64,000 nt of DNA from Monarcha castaneiventris obscurior (Eukaryota; Chordata; Aves; Passeriformes; Monarchidae). The notes beneath the pieces are model-generated. The model was given only the letters and a program-made list of their open reading frames with translations, ran no database searches and was not told the DNA's origin. The stretch is from contig JAMPIT010000230.1 in NCBI GenBank assembly GCA_026261815.1, forward strand, positions 1,931,501 through 1,995,500, given 5' to 3'. Shown one piece after another: positions 43,251 to 56,100 of the stretch. The position numbers and the translations under genes are program-made. Numbering within the stretch: position 1 is the first letter of the stretch; the number at the start of each line of letters is the position of its first letter.

Positions 43251-46200
43251 TGGCGTTTGTCGGCAAAATGTCCTTCGTGCCAGTGTCTGGCGCCGGATGA
43301 ATCTGCACATTTTGTGTGAGGGGCTGCAATGTTAAGATTGCCCATAAGGAACAGCTGTCGGGTTCCTTGAGCTCTTCCCGTGCCCCAGGTTTGTGCAGGT
43401 CGGGCTTGGTTTACAGCCTGTCTGTCCTGTAGGTCACACCCCAGGCAGGCAGGGAGGGCTGCGTGCAAACTTGCAACAGGGGAAAATAATTCCTTGTATT
43501 TGTTTGTACTCACTTCGTTTGTACATCTTCCTAATGCTTATCTCACAGAAAGGACATCAGGGAGGTAATGCATAATCTGACCTAAAACCACTATGTAAAC
43601 ATGCGGGGAGAAGACAAGGCAATGGGGGGAAAAGACTCTAAAATATTAATCCAGAAGTTCATTCACTTCCTCTCCAGTTATTACCCATAAATCACTCAAC
43701 TCTCTGTCTCCTGCTGGAGATAAAATTGCAGGTCTCTTGAACCAGAATCATCTTACACCAGGCGGCCAGCTCTTAACAAGTGGAAAACAAATCACCACCA
43801 AAACCTCTGCCCCTTCTCTCCCCTGAGAAAACCCCATCTCACCAGTAGCAGGGCAGCTCTGTCTCACTCTGCTTTCTATTTAAACCACTTTATCCTATGA
43901 ACAAACAATGCTACCCACCTGTTGGTGTCCACCACCTCTGCTGCTGGCACTGCTTCACAGCCCGGCTCCCACCACCAACCCCAGTGAGCTACCGAGCGCC
44001 TGAGTCACCTATTAAAAAAGGAAGCTGCAAGCTCAGCACCAGTCTCCCGGGTCGCCTGGCCAACCACATGTCATCAGCTGTGCTCCCAAAATCAGCTTCC
44101 CTGAGCAAACACAGCTGCTAAGCAAAGCCCTTTGTGTCGCCGTGCGTGCCCCACGGCGCTCCGGGAGCTGGGGGTTGTGTAACGGGGCCCGGGATCCATC
44201 GGATGGGGGCTTGCACCAGGCAGGGGAAAGGGGTGGCCCTGTGGGGCAAGTTCTGCCAGGGCCCTGTCCCTCTCCATGGCTCGCTGAAGGGAGCAGTGCT
44301 GGGAAGAGCATCTCCTCTCCAGTCTGGCACCCTCAATCCCCTGCTCTGGGGCTGAATGACATTGCTGCTCTGCAGGTCGATTTTGGGTTTGCCATGTTGG
44401 CTGCTGGGCCTGGCATGTCCTGTGCTGTGGAGCACAGATGTGTTGTGGTCTCATGCCTTGGCTACACCATGGTTCAGGTGCCAGGAGACATTTGGTTCAT
44501 CCCATGGTGCAGGACCCAAACCCAATACTCAAAGGCCAGGAAGAGCAAAGGGAGCCATGTCCTGGAGCTCCTTGGCACCAGGGAAATCAGGGCAGGAAAA
44601 CAACTGATTTCTTCAGACTGTGAAAGCAACTTTCTTTTCCAAGGGGATGGAGGTAAACTGACAAGGAGATGCTGCTTTGTGGCACTCTGGGCTAGTTGTT
44701 TCCTGGAAATTTGGGGCTGGTATTTCTCCCTGTCTGGGATTAGCCATGGGTTACCCCCATCAGATGGTCACTACCAGCTCAGCCTCCTGACCCAGGAGTG
44801 TGTGTCACCCCTGTGGGACTGAATGTATCCCAAGTCCCACCTGCTTTTCCCTGCAGTTCATTCCAGTGGAACTTCAGCAGCTCACTGACCTGTCCTGAAG
44901 CTGGAAGCACATCCCTGCAGAGGGGGACCCCATTTCCTAAGTGCCTCTGCCCTTGGATGTGGCAGCTGCATATGCAGAATCACATCTGTCCCATCCTCCT
45001 CCCATCTCTTCTCCCCAGAGAATCACAAAATTGACTCCTAAGTACCGGCACAGCTCCATGGCTGGGCTGGGGGAATTTGCATGGATGGGTGAGCACCCAC
45101 AAAAGCTGGCTGGGAAACCAGTGCTGCTGCTTAATCCAGGAGCCAGGCAGCCCATTGGGGTGCTCAGTCAGTGGGGAAAGGTTTAAATCTCTGCCCTAAC
45201 CCCTCTGCCAGTGGCCCTGGTCCACAGGGAAGCTCTGCCAGAGGGGACACATGCTGAAGGAGGTGTGGGAAGCAGGGCAGGCTCCCTGCCACCCCAGTTT
45301 GGAGGCTGCTGAAAAGGTGAGTGGTCCTGGGATGCTTCAGTGAGGGGTGGGCAGGGAAGGGTAGTCTTGGGAGGGCGAGGGTTTGGGCAGGGGAGAGCAT
45401 CTCTATTTCTCATTGCCCTCACAACCCACTTGTGAGGCTTTAGAGAATGTTAAAATACTCTCTGGTTTTTCCGAAGGAAGTGGAAAAAGAGATGGGACAA
45501 AGATGCAACGGGGAGCATTGATGGGATTTTAGGCTCTAGCAAAGACTGAGGACCAGTCATGCTCTGAAACACCCTGCTCACCCTCACAGGTGCTCTCTCC
45601 TGATGCCTGGATCACACTTTGTTCTCTTTGCAAACCACAGTACTTTCTCTCATTTTCAGTCCTACAAAGGACTGTGCGTGTTTGAAATTCAAGCTTTTTC
45701 TTTCTGCCGTGCATCGGCCCATTCTGTGGCAGAGGGACAGTTGTAAACATGTTATTTTTACACAGATTTCATGCGGTTTTTTACTGTTTTGGTCCAAGAG
45801 TACATGTTTGTTATAACTGCATGGGCTAGGAATCGACCTTTAAAAGTGAGAATTGAGATTTTCACATGCTCACCTACCAACTCAGATGTAAGAACAGCAC
45901 TGATTACAGTTGGATGATTAATGTAAATAATATGACTTAACAAGGCTTTTTTTTTTCTGATTCCAAACTTTCATGAGTACATCTTGTCCTTTCAAATGAG
46001 TTTGTCCAGTATCACATACAATAGATCCTTGATTTGGAGGTGGGGAGCACTGCTAGAACATAAATGTAATGACTAACACATATCAAATAAATAGATCATT
46101 CCCTTTTGAAAGGGTTTAAGAGAGATTTCCCTGTCTGCAAGCCATATATTGCAATTATTAGAGGGGCTCTGGTACACAGAGTTAATAGGTGAATTCTGGG

Positions 46201-49200
46201 GTAGGAAATGGGCTGAAAAGAAAACCACCAGAAACAGAGGAAGGTGCTAGACAAAGAAATAAAATAAAATAATGTAACTAAAGACCAGCTGTGTTGAAGG
46301 GGAAATAAGATTTGAATTATCATTTCATGCTTTAGGAATTGTGTACTAATTATAGTCAAATAATTAACATTTTGCACATGTATGAAGTTGCATTTGCAAA
46401 TCTGAGAGGGTGGGAGGAGGTGAAAGAAAAGAAAAAGTGTTGTTTCCTGCCCTTGATTGTCAAAATCAGATCTTTTTGCAATTTCCAGCACATCCCAACT
46501 GAAGGTTCACGATCTTTGGTCACTTCTGCAAATGTTTTTGGCTCTTCGGTGTCAGCTGGAATTTCTTTACAGGAGCAGCACCGTGACCCCACAGGTAATT
46601 TAAAGAGCTTCTGAGAAGAGTTGGGAAAATTTAGCCTCAGGCAGAGCTGAGTATCTGCCCCAAGGCAGCTCGGAGCTATTTCTGGGCTTTGCAAAAATCC
46701 AGGAATGTGGAGGATTCTATTCCGGGCACCAAAAAAATGCCAAGAAGCTCTGCTGAGAGACAGCTGCGAGTGGCATTGCTGTTTGGGGACATGGCCTTCC
46801 CGAGTGGGCCAACTGCTGTGGGCTTGTCCTTCCTCAGGGACGGTTCCAGCATCACCCCATCACCCCAGGTTTTGGGTACCAAGGGCCTGGAGGAGGTGGG
46901 TGCAGCCCCGACTGTCCCCTCGCTCTCTGTGTTCCTCTGCCGAGTTAATAAAGGGTTAATAAAGAGCGAGTGGATGTTTAGTGACTGTCCCTGGCTGTGT
47001 CACTGGGGGTGTCCAGCACTGCCCCCTGACACACCGTGGGTCACGCCCCACTCACCCGGCACCGTTCTCGTACCCTCCAGCGACTTTTTATCTGCTATTC
47101 ACAGAGGGGTTTTTCACTGCAATGGTGATAAACACCCCTGCTCGACATCCATTCCCCGGTTTCTCATCTCCCCTATCCCACCATCAGCACTACTTTTATC
47201 CCTACCCCCTCTCCCAGTATCTTTTCCCTCCTGCAGCGCAGCTTCTCAGGATGACCCCTCATGATAGCAGCTTCCCTCCCTTCTAAAATCCCCTTCCCCA
47301 GGCAAAGCAACACCGAGCTCCCCACTGGGACAGCCTCAGCCTGGGGAGAGGGCTTCTTGGCATGCCACAAATACCAGACCTTTTAAGGGAAGCCCTCTTT
47401 CACCCCTCTGAAGAGATACCTTGGGAATGTGAGTGCAGACACGAGCCCTGTGAGCATCCCCGGCCTCCCATCCTGCCTGGGATGCAGGGCCCGGCTGGGA
47501 TCAGGCTGTGGTGTGCATCTCTTGGCATTTCTTTGCCATGCCATGGTGTTTATGTGGGGGCATTGCAGGGATGCCACGTGCCCTGAGGAGCTTCAAGGCC
47601 CTGCCTTGGCTTTCTATTCTTGTCTCGGTGTTTCCATGCCACTGTCGGCTCTTTATCACCAGCAGCCAAGAAAACTTAATACTGTTTTCCACGAAAGGGT
47701 CACACCCCAAACCAAATTAGCAGTATCCTTTAAAGAGAAAACCCCAAAGCCACTTGTAGCTATCAAGATTCCTGGGAATTTCCATTTGTTTCTGAGTAAG
47801 GCAAATTGCCAGCGAGAATATGGGACAGGACAGGAGAGAAATGGTTGGCTTGAAAGAGTGAGGTACCAGTAAGGTACAGTACTTCAAGGAAAGATTCCTA
47901 TACTCTGTTCAGACCCAGACCTGGGACTTTCACCAGTGCTAAAGAAGGATTTTCTCTCTCCCAGTAACAGGTTTAGGGCATCCTGGCCTGGTTTCCCCCC
48001 AAAAAGAAGCGTTTGTATCCCAAAAAGTACTGAGTCTGTTCAAGGGCTGAAAACTGACTTTGTAAAATGTTCCTACAAATTTCCACCCATGCTGAATCCC
48101 TTAATTGCCACTAGTGGATCATCTCCCACTTTGCCTGGACAAGAATATGGATTTTTACATTTTGCCTTTTCTCATAAAGTGATATCTGTACCTAAGGCAT
48201 AAAAAAAGAAAGGCAGCTCCTCTTATTTTTCTCTAAATCCCTTTTTTCTAACAAAAATTTGAAGCTACTTAGGTTATTTTTTAGATACAAAGATTTGGGT
48301 GAAAACTAGAGACCTGGAAGGAACTGGGGAAAGCTACAGAATTTCTGTTATTCTCACAGCCATCAGAAGGATGTGAATCTCAGGAGGAAATATCAGCCAT
48401 TGACAAATGCATGAGTTGAAGAAAAAACTGCTTTCAGCTCAGGTCAGGCCTTTCCCACAGCACTGAGGGGCAGCCCCTGGGCTGGACCTGCAATCCTGGC
48501 TCTCCTGGTGACCACAAGACAGCCCTTAGAACCAAAAGGCAAATGGATAATCAGGTGTGAGACACACCCACACACACAGGGGCACATTTCTGCTCCCTCT
48601 TAGAGTGACACAGGTTTTTGGGGTGTCCTTCCACACACATGAGCACAAATAGGGAGTGGGGTATGGCCATATTAATGCTGCTGACCCCACAGGCTCCTGA
48701 AGCCCCTTGTTTGGCTCAGGGTCACAAACACATTTCTCAACCCATTCTGGAGACAGGGATTGAAGAGACAAGGAAAGAAATTCCCTCCTTAACTAATCCT
48801 TCCCTGCCTTTCCCATGGGATGTAAGATCAAGCAAAGACCATTTCCTTCTGAACAGTCCACATTTTCTGTCTACCCATTACCAGTCCTGAGCACAGTTTG
48901 GGTCTGGAACGTGCCCCCTCACCCCCAGCATCCCTCTGGCTCAACTGAATCCCATACAGATTCTTTCCCCTTTTTGTGATCAGAGTGACCAGAGTCATGG
49001 TAAATAACTGGTTTTTTGGGAGAGAGTAGAAACTGAACCTTGTCCCCATGAATTTCAGCCTCAAAGCTGTGAACTTTGGTATTTCAGGATGGAGGAAAAG
49101 CACACAGGTGCAATGCTCTGTTTCTGGCTAGAACATGCCCTGGTACCCTAAACCACGGTCTTGAACCAAACCAAAGCCACCACACATGGAACACACCCTC

Positions 49201-50532
49201 TTCAGCACAGAGCAGGATTTACCAAGCTCTGGGCCAGCAGAATAAAATCCATGGCTTTTCACGAGCTGCAACACCACTTCCATAACGTGAAGCACTAAGC
49301 ATCCTCCTCTGCCCTGCATTTTAGGATCAGTCTGAGGTTCATATTCATGCAACACTTCACCCCGCTCTAATCTAACCCAAAATTACTTACAGGGAGGTCT
49401 CTGTAGTCTCAACAGGTGAGTCACGTCTCAGACAGCCCCAGTGGAAAATCTGTGTGAAACCCAGGGCCAGGCAGCCCTTTGAATATCCCAAAAGGAGCCC
49501 TGCTCCACACCTCACACCCTCGGTCCCGTTCACTGCCTCCCAGTGGTCTCTGGCAGCTGGTTTTATCTCAGAGTGCTGGGCTATGTTGAGAGGATGAACC
49601 ACTTAGTCTATTTTTAGGGAACAGTGAAATTGCTCTTCCACCAGGCTGAGTCAATCATGAGTCCCAGCAATCCCGCGCAGGAGTTGGGAAAGGCTGGAGC
49701 CCTGGCTTATTTTCAGAATTTATTCATTCAAAATACCCCTGGTGTAACCTGGTATGGGATGGGGGATGCATCCAGGCAATGGTGCCATGGGAAAGAGGCA
49801 CTTCCCTGACTCACTGTCATGCCCTCAGGCTGTGACCCACACAGCCAGGCCCCCCTGTCACCTGTGGCTGCAGCCAATGTTTTAAGAGAAAAGCTGGGAA
49901 GGTGACAGGGATTACCTACATTTTCTGGTTCCCTATTTCCTCATCAGTTCCAGTATTTTAGAACCAAGAAGGAAAACAATTACTTTGAGAAAGTGACTGA
50001 AAGAAGGACAACAACTCTACCTGCCTTATGGTAAGCTGGGAATTGCTCCCATCCTTGCAGCAATGTGGTGTCACAGGTATCTGCTCTGGGAAGTGTTTGG
50101 AGAGGGATAATAATAAAACACTCAACCCTGGAGGACTCTTGACGCCCTCAAAGTCCAGCTGGGCAGTGGTTACTATTTTTAGCATGTTAATGGCGGGTAA
50201 AACTGTAGGCCAGAGCTGGGGATGCTGCCTGGCCAAGCTAATTTGCAAATAACAAACATAACCAAGGGCTCTGAGTGTGATTTTAAGAGTCCACCTTTAG
50301 CAGGCTGGGATACCAATGTGACTGATGTACCCAGTAATATCGAACTGGTCCCAGCTGCTCTCTCTTTGGTTTGCTTCTCTGACACCTTTAGAGAGTGTGT
50401 GTTTGAGAACATCACCCCATGGCAATGAAAGATGCGGGTTGGCTGTGCCAGTGCCCAAAGTCCCCATCACCTGAGATAAAACACTCCACGCTCTTTGTTC
50501 CAAACCAAGCAACTGATGCTCATTTTCCAGTT

Positions 50533-50830
50533 TCACAGAATCCCAGAGTGGTTTGGGTTGGAAGGGACATTAAAGATCACCCAGTTCCCAACCCCCTGCC
50601 GTGGACAGGGGCACCTTCCACTATGTCAGGTTGCTCAGGGCCCCATCCAATGTGGCCTTGAGCTCTCCCAGGGATGGGACATCTACAACTTCTCTGGGCA
50701 ACCCATTTCAATGCCTCACTACCCTCTGAGTAAAGACTTTTTTCCTAACATCTAATCTAAATCTCTCCTCTTTTAGTTTTAAATAATTCCCCCTTGTCCT
50801 CTTGCTATGTGCCCATGTAAAAGGTTTTTT
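50533..50830 (-). mobile_element. CR1 LINE 3' end
   Basis: Inverted CR1 terminus (cacagaatcccagagtggtt) running to ctcctcttttagttttaaat and cccttgtcctcttgc. Confidence 0.9.
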
Positions 50831-52832
50831 TCCCTCTTTGTGTAAGCCTCCTTTAAGTACTGAGATGTTTAAGTTTTGTCATGCATTTCCCCTGAATAGT
50901 TTTGCTGGACTTTTACAGGGGCATTTGGAGGGGCTGCTGCCCTTCTCTTTTCCCTGTGGGTCTGCAGGCATCAGTCCCTGGAGAGAAAGCTACACATCAC
51001 CCAGGCTGCAGTTCAGCATGAGGTGTGGTTTCCTTGCCAACACCACATCCCATCACATCCCATCACATCATGTCCAGCTGCAGATGACCATCTGTTTTCA
51101 CTGAGGCTCCTGGAAGGGCCCAGCTCCCCTCTGCCACAGCCCAGTTTCTTTAACCATCCTGCAGGGCTATGAGCTGCCATTCCCCTGCTGTCTGTGTTAA
51201 GCCTGGCACCTCGGGAGATCATCACCCCTCCCTCTGTTGTGGTCTCTGCGTTCTTTGTTGCCTCCTTCAATAAATGATGGTCAGAAAAAGAGCTGTCAGG
51301 AGGGTGCTGGGGAGGTCCTTGGTGGCCAGCCAGGCAGAGGGCTGGGGATGGCAGGGGCTGTCAGCGAACACACGCCCGCTCAGGTAGCACTGAGTGGGTG
51401 GCAGCGGTGTCTGCAAACACAGCAGCACACTGGGGACTGAGACATCTTATTTATTCCATGTGGGTGGAGGGACAGAAATGCAGGAGGTGAAGGGCAGAGC
51501 AAATCAGCTCAGTCAGCAGCTCACAGTGGGTATATTTGTGTGTCGTGGCCTGCCTGTGCCTGGCAGGAACACACAGGCTGAGTGTGTATATTTGTGTGGA
51601 GTTCTCATCTGCGACACACACGTGTTGTGTCTGCACACATGGCTGGCTGTTCACACTCCTGCTGTCTCTCTCCACCCCTAGGTGAAGGACCTGCTCTGCT
51701 GTGGGCTGTGACTCCCATGTGTGTCCCCATCAGTGCCCCTGCAAGCAGCCCCTGCAGCCCTGAGAAACCCGAGCTACCTGACAGCTCTGCACAGCTCCTG
51801 GGGAAAGGGTTTTGTCCTCCTGTCTGGCAGACAGCAGCTAATTAGATGGCAGGAAATAAGAGAGAAAAAAAAAAAAGATTATTGAGGCACTGGGATTTTC
51901 TGAGAGGCGCTGAGGGTGTGGCGGGAGGGATCAGCACCCTGGGGGTCTGGAGCAGAGGGCAGACCTGAGCCCCTGACTAAGATGGGGTGGCTCTTGCTGG
52001 AAGCCCAGTGACGAGGGCAGGAGGATCTTAGCAAGGGAAAGGCTCTTTGAGTTAGACTGAGTGAAAGCAGAGACTGGGGCTTGCAGGAAAGCCAATTAGG
52101 ACGGACAAGCTTGTCTGCTTTGATTGTTGGCAGAGCTCGGCCAGACTCAGCAGAGGCTGATCCCTCCCCTGCTCTCCACGGCTGCCTGGGAACTGCAGCA
52201 CGCTCCCGTGGCAGCCTCACCCAAAAATGCCTGTGATCCCAGCTTCCCTAATCAGCTGTCACAGGGGCTGGGAGATGTGACAGGGAATGCGTGGCACGTC
52301 CTGCTACCCCTTGTTTCTGTGATGTGAGGTGTTTGAGTCGGGGGACAAGGTGGATCTCCTGCTCAAACACCCCAAGTTTCCCTCCTGCCCGAGCTGCAGA
52401 GGCACAACGCAGTGAGAGCTGCAGGTTGGCCACTTACAGGAGTCCTGACGTTCAACTCCTGCTTGTCATGTCCAAGAAAAGCAAAACTGCTGAAAGGGAA
52501 ATGAGCTTTTAAGGATTACTACGACTGCAGGAGCCTCTATCACGGCAAGTGCCAGAGCTTCCTTGAACTCGGAGCCGTCTGTAGCATGAGCACAGCCTTT
52601 TATCTTAAATCAGCATTTTCCCCCCGCCTTTCAGACCTTTCCAGTTCACTAGCGATGTTCTCCCGAGCCCGTCTGCTGAACAGCGTGCTGCAGACGGCGG
52701 GATGACGGCTGCTAAGCCCCGGGTCATGGCGAGAGGGAGGGTGGCAGCCTCCCCCCGCCGCTGGGGCTGGGACACGGTGTCCGGAGCATCCTTGCGGAGC
52801 CCGATTTTGGGTTGGCAGCGAGGCAGTTCCGC

Positions 52833-52850
52833 GGTCGCTAGATGGCACCG
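52833..52850 (+). promoter_or_regulatory. CTCF-type motif in a CpG-rich patch
   Basis: The core CGCTAGATGGCACCG is close to the classical CTCF form CCACTAGATGGCAC. It lies within a CpG-rich patch of about 270 bases (52,610-52,880) with no recognised gene. Confidence 0.5.
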
Positions 52851-53040
52851 CACCCCCTCGCAGCAGAACGCGCGGCTGCCGCAGCCAGCAGGGGATGAAG
52901 CCTCCCCTGTCCAGAAAACCCTTGAACCAAACCTGGGTCTCCCTGCGTGCAGGATGGGGGAATCCCACTGTTTCCTGCCCTTTCCTTCGCCTCCGCTCCT
53001 TGCTTTGAAAATTCCCCTTGTGTAGAGGTTGAAATGAACA

Positions 53041-53194
53041 TTAGAATAGAATGGAATGGAATGGAAGGGAATGGAACAGAATAGAATAGAATGGAATAGA
53101 ATGGAATAGAATAGAATAGAATAGAATAGAATAGAATAGAATAGAATAGAATAGAATAGAATAGAATAGAATGGAATGGAATAGAATAGAATGG
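53041..53194. repeat. (GAATA)n / (GAATG)n pentanucleotide microsatellite
   Basis: About 150 bases of GAATA units, interrupted at both ends by GAATG. It lies in the long interval between the inferred exons at 39.6 and 58.2 kb. Confidence 0.97.
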
Positions 53195-56100
53195 GGGAGG
53201 AGGGGTTTGCAGGTGGTTTTGAGGCTGCCTGGATGCTCTGTAATTTACAGTCACCTCAGGCTCTTGTTTCATCTTTGCTCTGCACCGAGGTAACGTCCCC
53301 ATGTGCCCTTCAGCTGGAAGCCCTGGATAATGGAGCAGTGTCAATACACACACGCACAAACCTGTGTGCATGTCCTTCTTCTCTCTTCCTTGGCCACAAT
53401 TCCCTCTCTCTGATTGCCAAAATTCATCTAGAAGTTGTTGACTTTTAATTCCTGAGTACTCAGGAGACTTTACCTGAAGTAAATTAGCTGGTGCCTTCTC
53501 CTTTTGAATATTAAAGGACTCAAGCTTTCAACTATTTCCCTTTGGGAAAAATGGTTCCTTGATTTGCTGTCTTCCTTCCTAGGAAGAATTTTGTTCTGCC
53601 GTGTAAATCTTCCAGTGCTCAGTTTAATCTCATTACTGCAGACTAGAGCTGCTTGGACCTCTTTAATTAGTGACTTGGTGACGTCTTTGGTGGCAGCTTC
53701 CTCTGGATCATCTGATATCGCCAGCGTGACCAGGGGCACAGCCCAGCTGGTTTGGCTGCCTGGGAATGTTCTTTTCTCAGGGGTGTAGCAGCCATCCCCT
53801 CTGAGCAATGCCCAGGCCTGCAGCAGTGTCTCAGGTGTGACTGTGCTGTGCCTGGAAAGAGATGCAGCCACTGGTGCTTTGGCTTTTTGTGCCATTATTC
53901 AGCTCCAAACTGACGTGTTTGCTGATAAACCCAACTCCAGTCAGCAGAGCTGTCTTGAACACTGCCATGCTCTTGTCTTCCATATCAGACATCCCAACCC
54001 CTGAGAGCTGTGGTCTGTCCTTAAAATACATTAATGTGTGGCTTCAAAGCACTCGACACTGCTTTCCCCATCCCAAGTCTGGGATGGCCCCTCCTCATCC
54101 CTCAGGAAGGGCTGTCCCTGTGGGGTGGTGAGGAGGCTGGGGCTCGTGGAGCACCGACATCTCTCTCACTCCATGGGAATGATGGAACACAGCACAGGTA
54201 CAGCCTCGGACGTGTCTGGTCCCTGAGAAATTTTGGACAGCTGGTTCTTGGACTTTTTTAGGAAGCATTACAACTCCTGTCTCTGAGCAAATCCAGCACC
54301 TACCCCAGCGGTAGCTGTCGTGTTCCCAGCTCCCTGGATGGAATTGCCTCCCCAGAAGGACCTCACACAAAGCCCTTCCAATGAAGCACACCCTCATGAA
54401 GCCATGGCTATTACAAGGCCTTTGAGTCAGGGGCTGGGGAGTGGTGTAAGGCTCCAAGATAGGCCATGATTCAGCCCTCGCCAGCCAGAGGAAAAGACAT
54501 TCCTGGCGCTGGAAAAGGCGCACAGCACTGTGACAGTGTTGAGCTAGACAGCGCAGTGACATCATGTGCTCTGATACTAAGGAAAAAAAATCCCAGCAAT
54601 GCTGTGGAAACCTCAGCTCCATCATTTGTGTGCTCATGTAAGAGACTTCTTTTCCCATGCAGCTGGGTAATTAAATACAAGGTCTCAAATCCAGGCAGTG
54701 TGTGATCCTTTTTCCCTTTCTTGTGTGACAGGCAAGAAAGAAATGGAAAGGAAAAAGAACAAATCCTAAACACACAATTTAAGAAGACCCTGGATTCTTG
54801 ATCCAGGGACAAAAATCGTGGGATGGTCCAGTGGTCTCTAATCCAGTCATTATGGGATTTTTGGAGACCTGCTTTTTTTCTGCCCCAATTCAAACAGCAA
54901 AGTTTGGCAAAATTCAACTCTTTCCCATTCAAAGCTTGGATTTCTCACTCTTGACAGATGCCCCATGCCTTGAAATATTCCTGACCTGCTTTAGTCCCGA
55001 TGATATCATAACATTAGGGATCACTTACATGCTCTATCTTAAGCCAAGGATGACTCTCTCTGATACACCACTGCTGCCAAGTTAAAAAAGGAGCCCAGCC
55101 AAGGCTCCTTAGTTAGGTACAAAGGAACCTCTCCCTCTTCCTCTCCTCAAGGCTGAGGTGCAGGAAGGTATTAGTAGTCCCAAACTAAACATGGATGTAT
55201 TTCTGCCTTGGTATTTAAGAGCAGCTATTTTTAACTGCTGGGATAAGAGCACAGGGAGAGCCAGCATGGCTCTGTGGACTCATCACTGGCCCAGGTCCCG
55301 GCTGTGCTGGGATTTGCCAGCTCTGTGTAGTGGGACTGCTCAGGGCTGCAGTCAAGGGGTCATCTGCTCTCTGTGCTCCCTATCCTTGGCCACATTCCTG
55401 AAGGTCCAGTCCTGGCAGGACCCACATGTCCCCAGCCAGCATCCCCTGATCAGTGTCTGCTGTGGGGTTCTGTGGGTGTAAGGACCGAGCAGACCCTTCC
55501 CAGCTGCAGCTATAGAGGTGGAAGGAGGGTAGCAATGACGCCTGGTAACCAAAATAAATCCAACTCACAGCTTCTGCCCGTGGCTGAGTCATGGGCTGTA
55601 TCTGGCACCGAGGAGATGATCCCCTGCCTGTCCCGGGACTGCTTCCCTTCCTGTGTGGGAACAACAGCAGGGAAACAGGTAAGTTCCCACAAATAGAGGA
55701 GAGGAACTGTGCAAAGGCCTGGTGTGGGGAAAGTGATAGCACCAAAGGTTTTCCAGAGGCAAAGGTGGCTTTTTTTTCCTGCAGGACTCAGCCTTGGCTT
55801 TGCTCTGTTCTGTCCAAGGGCTGTGCTTCACAGTTTTTGATGCTGCACCTCATTTCTAGGGCTAAATGGTATTTCCCCTACCCATCTTTGATTTTGAGGC
55901 CACCTTTCAGAGTCAGGATTATCCATCCATTACCAACTCCCGCAATGATTTTTGTGTCTCAAACCCACTAGTGATTTGTGTTGCCCTTTGCTGCGCTCCC
56001 AGTGAAGGACCAGTCCCTCATGTGGGCTGATATCAACAGCAAAGAGATGAACATGATAATTTCTGATAGGCTCTTATCCATAATTAATATTCCAGATTAT

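Noticed and set aside
45183..45422. Pro-rich minus-strand frame beginning at an acceptor (accttttcag)
   Set aside because: No usable donor and composition typical of GC-rich non-coding DNA.
45573..45674. Minus-strand exon-like piece (TENERKYCGLQREQ..., ends before gtgagc)
   Set aside because: Phase would suit the exon at 39712, but the acceptor is poor and the sequence has no family resemblance; frame openness alone is weak evidence.
48640..48755. Minus-strand region after a strong pyrimidine tract and acceptor (gtctccag at about 48749)
   Set aside because: Good acceptor but no convincing donor, and the frame shows no recognisable motif.
49390..49420. Plus-strand micro-exon look-alike (cttacag ... 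caacag/gtgagt)
   Set aside because: Only 23 bases with no plus-strand gene around it.
52440..52495. Minus-strand piece between tttccctttcag and gtaagtgg
   Set aside because: Splice sites look good, but only one frame is open and it is unremarkable; could be a non-coding exon, not supportable as coding.
53000..53200. Repetitive Ser-Ile-Leu-Phe-Tyr open frame on the minus strand
   Set aside because: Translation of the GAATA microsatellite.
53470..53895. 142-codon minus-strand frame ending at CAG/gtaaag
   Set aside because: Good donor but no recognised domain and ambiguous acceptors; left out of the gene list.
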